The notes beneath the pieces were generated by a model. The model saw only the letters and a list, made by a program, of their open reading frames with translations. It ran no database searches and was not told the DNA's origin. Shown in pieces: positions 57,781 to 64,000 of a stretch of DNA of 64,000 nucleotides. The position numbers were made by a program, and so were the translations under genes. How positions within the stretch are numbered: position 1 is the first letter of the stretch; each line of letters starts with the position of its first letter. This DNA is from Nonomuraea sp. PA05 (GTDB taxonomy: Bacteria; Actinomycetota; Actinomycetes; Streptosporangiales; Streptosporangiaceae). The stretch spans positions 62,001-126,000 of the forward strand of contig NZ_VSEY01000010.1 of the NCBI RefSeq assembly GCF_008086045.1, read 5' to 3'.

Positions 57781-58899
57781 TCACGGGCGGCTCACAAGGG
57801 GGGTCCGCCCGTCCAGGAGTCGTTCCTCGACGTCGTCGAGCGCCAGGCGGACGGCGCCGAGCACCACGGCCTCGTCGCCGAGCGCCGACATGCGCACCTC
57901 GGGCGTGCGGATGCACCAGCGGTCCAGCTCCCGCTTGAGCGGCTCGATCAGCACGTCGGCCGAGCGCGAGAAGCCGCCGCCGACCACGACCATCTGCGGG
58001 TCCAGCGTCAGGACCAGCGCGGACGCGCCGAGCGCGAGATCCTTGACGTACTTGCGCACCGCCGCGAGCGCGGCCTTGTCGCCCTCCCGCGCGGCGGCGA
58101 ACACGTCGCCCGCCTCGCCGCCGAGGTGCTCCTGGGCGCGGATCCAGCCCAGCACCGGCAGCGCGCCGATCTCGCCGGACGCGTTGCCGAAGCCCCTGTG
58201 CAGCTTGCCGTCGATCACCAGGCCCGCGCCGGTACGCAGGCCGGCCAGCAGGAACACCATGTCCTTGGCGTACCGGGCCACGCCGCGCCAGCACTCGGCC
58301 AGGGCGGCGAGCTTGCTGTCGTTCTCGACCAGCACGGGGGCCGGGGCCAAGCGGCGCACGTGCGCGGCCAGGTCCACGCCGGTCCACTCGGGCAGCGCCT
58401 CCGACAGCATCACCTTGCCCGAGCCGTCGACCAGGCCCGTCGTGCCGACGCCCGAGGCCCACACGTCGTCACCGGTCAGCCCGGCGCCCGCCAGGGTCTC
58501 CCCGACGGCCCGGTCCACCGCCTCCAGGCGTTCGAGCCTGCCCATCTCCGGCGTGACGGGCACGCGGGCGGTGTGCTGCACGTTCCCGTCGAGGTCGGCG
58601 AGCACCGCGCGGATCTTGTGCCCGCCGATGTCGATGCCCAGCACCCGGCCCGCGTCGGCCCTGAACCGGTAGCGCCTGGCCGGGCGGCCCACCCCGCCCG
58701 CCGTGGCGCCCGCCTCCGCCACCCAGCCCTTCTGCAGCAGCTCGCGCACCACGTCCTCGGTGGAGGCCCGCGACAGGCCGGTGCGCTTGGCGACCTCGGT
58801 GAGGGTGAGCGACGGCTGGCCCTGGAGCACCTTGATCACGGCCAGCGCGTTGAGCTGACGCAGCCGCGACAGGTCGCCGCCGCTCATCTCCGCGGCCAT
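57781..58899 (-). CDS. ROK-family transcriptional repressor
   Basis: 372 residues. An N-terminal winged helix (LSRLRQLNALAVIKVL; SLTLTEVAKRTGLSRASTEDVVRELLQKGW) precedes the ROK sugar-kinase fold (VLGIDIGGHKIRAVLADLDG; ASGVGTTGLVDGSG; GEIGALP). The kinase-type CxCGxxGCxE zinc motif of the family is not visible in the middle (GEIGALPVLGWIRAQEHLGGE), so this is a ligand sensor rather than a kinase. AAGGGG precedes the ATG at 58899. It sits between the importer operon and the divergent oxidoreductase and probably represses both. Confidence 0.9.
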   Translation of the reverse strand: MAAEMSGGDLSRLRQLNALAVIKVLQGQPSLTLTEVAKRTGLSRASTEDVVRELLQKGWVAEAGATAGGVGRPARRYRFRADAGRVLGIDIGGHKIRAVLADLDGNVQHTARVPVTPEMGRLERLEAVDRAVGETLAGAGLTGDDVWASGVGTTGLVDGSGKVMLSEALPEWTGVDLAAHVRRLAPAPVLVENDSKLAALAECWRGVARYAKDMVFLLAGLRTGAGLVIDGKLHRGFGNASGEIGALPVLGWIRAQEHLGGEAGDVFAAAREGDKAALAAVRKYVKDLALGASALVLTLDPQMVVVGGGFSRSADVLIEPLKRELDRWCIRTPEVRMSALGDEAVVLGAVRLALDDVEERLLDGRTPLVSRP

Positions 58900-58933
58900 C
58901 GCCACCCCTTGCTGTCCGCTTTCTCAGACCGAA

Positions 58934-58950
58934 TAATGATGCTCTCCATG
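58934..58950. promoter_or_regulatory. Possible ROK operator between the ROK and Gfo/Idh genes
   Basis: TAATGATGCTCTCCATG lies in the 73-bp divergent gap. Together with the similar box at 57728 it would let the ROK protein control its own gene, the oxidoreductase and the importer. Confidence 0.4.
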
Positions 58951-58972
58951 ATATTTCTTCGGGGAAGGTTCC

Positions 58973-60220
58973 ATGACTGAGGTGACTCTAGCCGTCGTCG
59001 GCGGGGGCCTGCGAGGGCTGACCTACGCGCGCCACGCGCACGCCACGGGCGCGGGACGGGTGGTGGCGGTGGCCGAGCCCGACCCGGTGCGGCGGGCCGC
59101 GTTCGAGGCGGAGTTCGGGATCCGGCCGGAGCGGGCGTACGACGACTGGAAGGCGCTGGCAGCGGCGGGACGGCTCGCGGACGCCGCGATCATCGCCACC
59201 CACGACCGGCTGCACACCGATCCCGCGGTCACGCTGGCCGACCTGGGTTACCACATTCTCCTGGAGAAGCCGATGGCGACGGACGAGGAGGAGTCCGTCA
59301 TGATCGCCGACGCGGCCCGGCGCAACGGCATCATGCTGGCGGTCTGCCACGTGCTGCGGTACACGCCGTACACGCGGGTGGTCAAGGACCTGCTGGACGC
59401 GGGACGGATCGGGCGGCTCGTCAGCGTCCAGCACCTGGAGTCCGTCGGCTGGTGGCACCAGGCGCACTCCTTCGTCCGCGGCCACTGGCGCCGCCAGGAC
59501 ACCTCGGCGCCCATGCTGCTGGCCAAGGCGTGCCACGACATCGACTGGCTGGTCCACCTGTTCGGCCGGCCGCCCGTCCGCGTCTCGTCGTTCGGCTCCC
59601 TGTCGCACTTCCGCGCCTCGGAACGGCCCGCCGAGGCCGCCGACCGTTGCCTCGACTGCCCGCTGGAGCCGTCGTGCCCGTACTCGGCGCCGCGGCTCTA
59701 CCTGGGCTGCCTCGGGGATCCCGAGAGCGAGTTCTGGCCGCTGTCGGCGGTCACGCCGGGGCGCACGGAGGAGGCGGTGCTCGACGCGCTGCGCACCGGG
59801 CCTTACGGGCGGTGCGTGTACGCGTGCGACAACGACGTGGTGGACCACCAGGAGGTGGTCATGGAGTTCGACGACGGGGCCACCTGCTCATTCACGATGA
59901 GCGCGTTCACCCCGCTGGAGCACCGGCGCACCCGGCTGTTCGGCACGCACGGCTACATCGACGGCGACGGGCTCAGCCTGCGGGTGGTGGACTTCCGCAC
60001 GGGGGGCGAGGAGACCGTGCACACGCGGGACCTGGCGGGGCCTTCGGCGGCGGACGGGCACGGGGGCGGGGACGAAGGGCTGACGGACGCCTTCCTGGCC
60101 GCGGTCGCCTCGGGGGACTCGTCGTCGCTGCGGTCGGACGCGGCGGAGAGCCTGATGACGCACCGGGTCGTCTGGGCCGCCGAACGCGCCCGCCACACGG
60201 GCTCCGTGGTCACCCTCTGA
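58973..60220 (+). CDS. Gfo/Idh/MocA-family oxidoreductase
   Basis: 415 residues. The Rossmann motif is AVVGGGLRGLTYARHA and the catalytic Lys is in LLEKPMAT. A cysteine cluster C226-x2-C229-x5-C235 plus C246 (RCLDCPLEPSC) sits in an insert and could bind zinc or stabilise the fold. NAD(P)-linked oxidation or reduction of a sugar or inositol is expected. GGGGAAGG precedes the ATG. It lies beside the ROK repressor and the sugar importer, so it probably processes the imported sugar. Confidence 0.9.
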   Translation: MTEVTLAVVGGGLRGLTYARHAHATGAGRVVAVAEPDPVRRAAFEAEFGIRPERAYDDWKALAAAGRLADAAIIATHDRLHTDPAVTLADLGYHILLEKPMATDEEESVMIADAARRNGIMLAVCHVLRYTPYTRVVKDLLDAGRIGRLVSVQHLESVGWWHQAHSFVRGHWRRQDTSAPMLLAKACHDIDWLVHLFGRPPVRVSSFGSLSHFRASERPAEAADRCLDCPLEPSCPYSAPRLYLGCLGDPESEFWPLSAVTPGRTEEAVLDALRTGPYGRCVYACDNDVVDHQEVVMEFDDGATCSFTMSAFTPLEHRRTRLFGTHGYIDGDGLSLRVVDFRTGGEETVHTRDLAGPSAADGHGGGDEGLTDAFLAAVASGDSSSLRSDAAESLMTHRVVWAAERARHTGSVVTL

Positions 60221-60235
60221 CCGCGCCACCTTGTA

Positions 60236-60273
60236 GACCTCGGCAGACTGCGGCGCCGTAGCGGGCTGAGGTC
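60236..60273. terminator. Imperfect long hairpin between convergent Gfo/Idh and TetR genes
   Basis: GACCTC and GAGGTC ends enclose an interrupted stem with GGCGCC in the middle. It follows the oxidoreductase stop by 15 bases. There is no T-run. Confidence 0.4.
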
Positions 60274-60318
60274 CTTCAGGGGAAGGGAAGGCAGGGACGG
60301 GCGCGGGACGCCGCGGGC

Positions 60319-60909
60319 TTACGCGGCGCGGGCCGCCGCGAGGAGGGCGAGCGCGGCCTGGCGGGCGAGCCGGGCCGCGTGCGGTGTGCCCGGGTGCTGG
60401 TCGGCGACGACCGTGCAGCCGGTCACCAGGACGAGCCACTGCCGGGCCAGTTCCCCGGGCTCGGCCACCCCCGCCCCGGCAGCGATGGACGTCAGCAGCC
60501 CCAGCCGCCGTTCGAGATGCCGCCCCGCCATGTCCAGCTCGGGCGCGTCATGATGCTGGGCGGCGGCGTTGAGCAGCGCGCACCCGCGAAACGCGGGCTC
60601 ACCGTGCCACTCCGCCAGCGCGTCGAACAGGGCACCGAGCTGCTCGGCCGGATCCGCGCCCGCCGCCTCCACCGCAGCCGCCAGCCACCGCGTGACCCGC
60701 TCGCTACGCGCTTCGAGGACCGCCTCGATCAGCCCTTCCTTGGACCCGAAGTGCCGGTAGAGCGTCTCCTTCGACACCCCGACGGCCCGGCACAGCTCGG
60801 CCACCCCGACGCCGTCGAGCCCGCGTTCGTACAGGATCGGCGTGGCCGTGTCGATGATGGTGGAGCGGGTCCGCTCCGGGTCCTGGGTGGTTCCCTTCGG
60901 TACAGGCAC
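60319..60909 (-). CDS. TetR-family transcriptional regulator
   Basis: 196 residues. The helix-turn-helix is at about 15-60 (STIIDTATPILYERGLDGVGVAELCRAVGVSKETLYRHFGSKEGL). The C-terminal helices form the ligand pocket (WLVLVTGCTVVADQHPG). The GTG start lies 18 bp from a perfect inverted repeat (60927-60951) shared with the divergent hydrolase promoter. It probably represses itself and the hydrolase. Confidence 0.92.
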   Translation of the reverse strand: MPVPKGTTQDPERTRSTIIDTATPILYERGLDGVGVAELCRAVGVSKETLYRHFGSKEGLIEAVLEARSERVTRWLAAAVEAAGADPAEQLGALFDALAEWHGEPAFRGCALLNAAAQHHDAPELDMAGRHLERRLGLLTSIAAGAGVAEPGELARQWLVLVTGCTVVADQHPGTPHAARLARQAALALLAAARAA

Positions 60910-60926
60910 CCCTAGATGGTACTCAG

Positions 60927-60951
60927 CGGTACGATCCCTGCTATCGTACCG
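60927..60951. promoter_or_regulatory. TetR operator, 9-bp arms
   Basis: CGGTACGAT-CCCTGCT-ATCGTACCG is a perfect inverted repeat centred between the divergent tetR and hydrolase genes, 18 bp and 26 bp from their starts. Confidence 0.65.
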
Positions 60952-60977
60952 ATCGGTTCGATCTTAGGAGGATCATC

Positions 60978-61760
60978 ATGCGAGCCGCCACCCCCGCCGT
61001 GACCTTCGAGAGCGGCGGCGTCCCCCTCGCGGGCCTGCTGCACCTGCCGTCCGGCCCAGGGCCGCACCCCGTCGTGCTGTTCCTGCAAGGCTTCCCCGGC
61101 AACGAGCGCAACCTGGACGTGGCCCAGGCGCTGCGGTCGGCCGGTTACGCCGCGATCGCCTTCCACTACCGCGGCTCCTGGGGCATGGGCGGCACCTGGT
61201 CGTGGGCGAACGTGCTGGAGGACGCCGCCGCCGTGGCCCGCGCCGTGCGCGCCGAGCCGTTCGCCTCGGCGCACCGGCTCGACCCCGGCAGGCTGGCGCT
61301 GTTCGGGCACAGCGCGGGCGGGTTCGCCGCGCTGATGACCGCCGCCGCAGACCCGTCCGTCTCGGCCGTCGTGTCGGTGGCGGGCTTCGACTTCGGCACG
61401 GTGGCCCGCTCGCTCGACGCCGAGAGCCGGGCCCGCTACGTCGAGGCGTTCGGCGAGGACCTGCTGCCGCTGCGCGGGACGAGCGGCGAGGCGCTGGTGG
61501 CGGAGATGGAACGGGCGGGTGAGCGGTGGAGCCTGCCCGGCCTGGCGCCCCGGCTCGCCGGGCGGCCGGTGCTGCTGATCGGCAGCCCCGACGACCCGGT
61601 ATCACCGGCCGGGCTGCACCACCGGCCGCTGGTGCAGGCATACCAGGGGGCCGAGCAGCACGAGTGGCCCGCCGACCACGCGCTGTCCGAGCACCGGCAG
61701 CAGCTCACCGAGACCGTCCGGGGCTTCCTCGGCAGGGTGCTTCAGCCCCACACCTCCTGA
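60978..61760 (+). CDS. Alpha/beta hydrolase
   Basis: 260 residues. The oxyanion region FLQGFPGNERN, nucleophile elbow GHSAGG (about residue 115), acid in GSPDDPVSP and His in PADHALSEH are all present. The fold matches dienelactone-hydrolase/peptidase-S9-like small hydrolases. TTAGGAGGATC precedes the ATG. Its product is likely induced through the divergent TetR. The 3' end overlaps the convergent methyltransferase-like gene by 19 bp. Confidence 0.9.
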   Translation: MRAATPAVTFESGGVPLAGLLHLPSGPGPHPVVLFLQGFPGNERNLDVAQALRSAGYAAIAFHYRGSWGMGGTWSWANVLEDAAAVARAVRAEPFASAHRLDPGRLALFGHSAGGFAALMTAAADPSVSAVVSVAGFDFGTVARSLDAESRARYVEAFGEDLLPLRGTSGEALVAEMERAGERWSLPGLAPRLAGRPVLLIGSPDDPVSPAGLHHRPLVQAYQGAEQHEWPADHALSEHRQQLTETVRGFLGRVLQPHTS

Positions 61761-62845
61761 GCCGTCTCGACGATCAGCCGGATCTTGGCGAACTGCTGCT
61801 CCTCCGTCAGCTCGTTGCCCTCCACCGTGGAGGAGAAGCCGCACTGCGGCGACAGGCAGAGCTGATCCAGGTCGACGAACTTGGCCGCCTCGTCGATGCG
61901 CCGCTTGAGCGCGTCCTTCGACTCCAGCTCGCCCCGCTTGGTCGTGACCAGCCCGAGCACCACCATCTTCCCCGGCGGCACGAACCGCAGCGGCTCGAAG
62001 CCGCCCGACCGCTCGTCGTCGAACTCCAGGAAGAACCCGTCCACCTTCAGCTCGTTGAACAGCGCCTCGGCCACGAAGTCGTAGCCTCCCGAGGCGACCC
62101 AGGAGGAGCGGAAGTTGCCCCGGCACATGTGCGTGGTGATCGTCATGCCCGCCGGTTTGGCGGCGAGCGCGGCGTTGATCTGCTTGATGTAGCGCAGGTG
62201 CAGGTGCTCGGCGTCGTCGCCGCGCTCGGCCATCTCCGCGCGCTGCGACGGGTCGTTCAGGTAGGCCAGGCTGGTGTCGTCGAACTGCAGGTAGGTGCAG
62301 CCCAGCGCGCCGATCCTGCGCACCTGCTCGGCGTAGGCGGCGCTCAGGTCGCGCCAGAACTCCTCCACGTCCGGGTACACCTGCGGGTCGATGGCGGCGG
62401 GGCCGCCCCGGTAGTGGACCATGCTGGGCGACGGGATGGTCAGCTTGGGCACGACCCCGCCGGAGACGGTCTCGCGCAGGAACGTGAAGTCGTCGGCGAA
62501 GATCGGCTCGCTCAGCCGGATCCGGTCGTGCACGCGCAGCGCCGCGGGGGTGTATTCGAGGTCGCCCGCCGCGTTGTGGAAGCGGACCGTGATGTGCTCG
62601 TCGGCGGCCTGGCCGATGCCTTGGAGCCGGTAGATGAAGTCCATGTGCCAGGAGGCCCGGCGGAACTCGCCGTCGGTGGCGCTCTGCAATCCCGCGTCCC
62701 GCTGTTTGCGCACCACGTCCCTGATCGCCGCGTCCTCGGCCTCGCGCAGCGCCTCACCTGTGAGGTTCTCGCGGGCGCGCAGCAGCTCGGCAGGGCGGAG
62801 CAGGCTGCCGACGTGGTCGGCGCGGAACGGCGGTGAGGTACGCAT
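61742..62845 (-). CDS. Cobalamin-independent methionine synthase-like (MetE C-terminal) methyltransferase
   Basis: 367 residues, only the catalytic half of MetE. Features: FRADHVGSLLRP at the start, TYLQFDDTSLAYL, zinc site His and Cys in TITTHMCRGNFRS, Glu in GFFLEFDDERSGG and Cys in LSPQCGFSS. Stand-alone proteins of this kind (core-MetE, or UROD/MetE-like) transfer methyl groups from other donors, or act on catabolic thiols; the true substrate is not known. It lies 6 bp from the acyl-CoA ligase gene on the same strand, which suggests an operon with that gene. Confidence 0.88.
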   Translation of the reverse strand: MRTSPPFRADHVGSLLRPAELLRARENLTGEALREAEDAAIRDVVRKQRDAGLQSATDGEFRRASWHMDFIYRLQGIGQAADEHITVRFHNAAGDLEYTPAALRVHDRIRLSEPIFADDFTFLRETVSGGVVPKLTIPSPSMVHYRGGPAAIDPQVYPDVEEFWRDLSAAYAEQVRRIGALGCTYLQFDDTSLAYLNDPSQRAEMAERGDDAEHLHLRYIKQINAALAAKPAGMTITTHMCRGNFRSSWVASGGYDFVAEALFNELKVDGFFLEFDDERSGGFEPLRFVPPGKMVVLGLVTTKRGELESKDALKRRIDEAAKFVDLDQLCLSPQCGFSSTVEGNELTEEQQFAKIRLIVETAQEVWG

Positions 62846-62851
62846 GGTGGG

Positions 62852-64000
62852 TCATCCCTTTCCGTAGAGCTTTCTCAGCGGGGCCTTGAGGAGCTTGCCC
62901 GCCGCGTTCTTAGGCAGTTCGGCCACGAATTGCAGATATTTCGGCACTTTGTAGCGGGCCAGGCGGCCGTCGAGGTGCTTCAGCAACTCGTCGGACGCGA
63001 CCGCCGTGCCGGGCCGGAGCACGATCAGGGCCTTGCCCACCTCGCCCCATCGCTCGTCGGGCACGCCGATCACCGCGCACTCGGCGACCGCGGCGTGCTC
63101 GTACAGGACGCTCTCCACCTCGGCGGGATAGATGTTCTCCCCGCCGGAGATGATCATGTCCTTGACGCGGTCGGAGATGCGCACGTACCCGTCCTCGTCG
63201 GCGACCCCGACGTCACCCGAGCGGAACCACCCGTCGGCCGACAGGACCTCGGCGCTCTCCTCCGGGCGCCGCCAGTAGCCGGGCATCACGTTGGGGCCCT
63301 GCACGTACAGCTCGCCGGGCTCGCCGGGGGCGGCGGGCGAGCCGTCGGAGGCGACGAGCCGCACGTCCGAGAAGAAGCACGGCACCCCCGCGGTGCCGGC
63401 CTTGGCGGCGGAGCGGTCGGCGCCGAGGAACAGCGCGCCCGGCGCGGTCTCCGTCATGCCGTACCCCTGCATGAACGTCAGCCCGCGCTGGAGGTAGGCC
63501 TGGATCAGCGGCTCGGGCACCGGCGCTCCCCCGCACAGCAGGTGCCGCAGGCTCGACAGGTCGGCGCCCGCCCAGCGCGGCGAGGCCGCGAGGAACTGGA
63601 ACATCGTCGGCACCCCGGCGATCAGCGTCACCCGCTCCGCCTCGATCAGGTCGAAGGTGCGCTCCACGTCGAACCCCGGCTCCAGGATGGCCCGCCCGCC
63701 CTTGAGCACCGTCGGGATCAGCGCCTGCCCCATCGCCGCGATGTGGAACAGCGGCGCGCCGATCAGCGCCACCTCGTCGTGCCCGAGCGGCACGTCCACG
63801 AGCAGGTTGACGGTGTTCCAGGTGAGGTTGCCGTGGGTGAGCATGGCGCCCTTGGGCCTGCCCGTGGTGCCCGAGGTGTACATGATCAGGCACACGTCGT
63901 CCTGGCTCACCGGCTCGTCGATCGGCTCGGGCGAGCCGGACGCGATCAGCGCCTCGTAGCCGTCGGCCCGCAACTGCCGTCCGGGCAGCCCCTCGCCGTC
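62852..64000 (-). CDS. AMP-dependent acyl-CoA synthetase, 5' part outside the window
   Basis: 383 codons are visible. The adenylation motifs are IMYTSGTTGRPKGAMLTHGN (P-loop), YGMTETAPG, GWFRSGDVGVADEDGYV and the hinge/core VKDMIISGGENIYPAEVES. The C-terminal catalytic Lys is in PKNAAGKLLKAPL. It forms an acyl-adenylate and then a CoA ester. The reading frame is open to the right edge, so about 120-150 N-terminal residues are missing. It is followed by the MetE-like gene. The acid activated is unknown. Confidence 0.92.
   Translation of the reverse strand, partial: DGEGLPGRQLRADGYEALIASGSPEPIDEPVSQDDVCLIMYTSGTTGRPKGAMLTHGNLTWNTVNLLVDVPLGHDEVALIGAPLFHIAAMGQALIPTVLKGGRAILEPGFDVERTFDLIEAERVTLIAGVPTMFQFLAASPRWAGADLSSLRHLLCGGAPVPEPLIQAYLQRGLTFMQGYGMTETAPGALFLGADRSAAKAGTAGVPCFFSDVRLVASDGSPAAPGEPGELYVQGPNVMPGYWRRPEESAEVLSADGWFRSGDVGVADEDGYVRISDRVKDMIISGGENIYPAEVESVLYEHAAVAECAVIGVPDERWGEVGKALIVLRPGTAVASDELLKHLDGRLARYKVPKYLQFVAELPKNAAGKLLKAPLRKLYGKG

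Overview
The window is GC-rich (about 70%) DNA packed with genes, with frequent GTG and some TTG starts, many ATGA/GTGA stop-start overlaps, and many GntR, LacI, ROK, TetR, MarR and XRE regulators beside ABC sugar importers and secreted polysaccharidases. This is typical of a soil actinomycete with a large genome. A Streptosporangiales member such as Nonomuraea would fit, but nothing here fixes the genus. I see no rRNA, tRNA, CRISPR array or intact mobile element. The only transposase (IS1182-like, 18.6-19.7 kb) is broken.

Layout, 0-31 kb. The left edge (1-1947, minus) is an operon with a SWIM-like zinc protein, an unknown 465-residue protein, and a third gene cut by the edge. From 2.1 to 7.3 kb is an aromatic meta-cleavage locus: an FCD-GntR regulator, a divergent NAD(P)-dependent oxidoreductase, and an overlapping operon of galB (hydratase), galC/ligK (aldolase), galD (tautomerase) and a type I extradiol dioxygenase. 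Three GTTGACAAT boxes sit in its promoters. An operon running the other way (7.3-9.8 kb) encodes a Tm-1-like protein, a TIM-barrel partner and a cupin. Then come a luciferase-domain protein, an XRE-cupin regulator with a 36-bp palindrome, an NCS1 permease and a hydantoin/allantoin-type racemase, followed by a secreted GH18 chitinase, a lipoprotein, an aldo/keto reductase and a secreted M28 aminopeptidase. After the broken IS and a membrane protein lie a divergent MFS/MarR pair and a LacI-controlled operon (27.6 to 22.3 kb) of sugar ABC importer plus cytoplasmic sulfatase. From 27.8 to 30.6 kb is a fused E1 dehydrogenase with a degenerate E2.

Layout, 31-64 kb. The 30.7-44 kb block looks catabolic: VOC protein, GntR, a two-subunit molybdenum hydroxylase, and facing it an operon of branched-chain-type ABC importer (with a LivM-LivG fusion), alpha/beta hydrolase, 3-hydroxyisobutyrate-dehydrogenase-like enzyme and an M24 protein with one altered metal ligand. 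A LacI regulator and a leaderless substrate-binding-like protein share its control region. Next are a multicopper oxidase, formamidase with its FmdB zinc ribbon, TetR, an APC permease, a GPP34 protein and a separate GPP34 fragment, an SNase-like/lamin-tail protein, and two small envelope proteins. From 53.3 to 60.2 kb a GH30 hydrolase, sugar ABC importer, ROK repressor and Gfo/Idh/MocA oxidoreductase form one sugar-use unit. The right edge has a TetR/hydrolase pair, a MetE-like methyltransferase and a partial acyl-CoA ligase.

The genes form a set of substrate-specific cassettes (importer, regulator, cytosolic enzymes) plus secreted enzymes. The observations most worth checking are the VOC dioxygenase paired with the gallate lower pathway, the Tm-1/TIM-barrel/cupin operon, the E2 without lipoyl domain or catalytic His, the D-to-C M24 protein, and a GAAA-S-TTTC palindrome shared by the chitinase and GH30 genes. 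Functions are inferred from motifs I could read; no database search was run.
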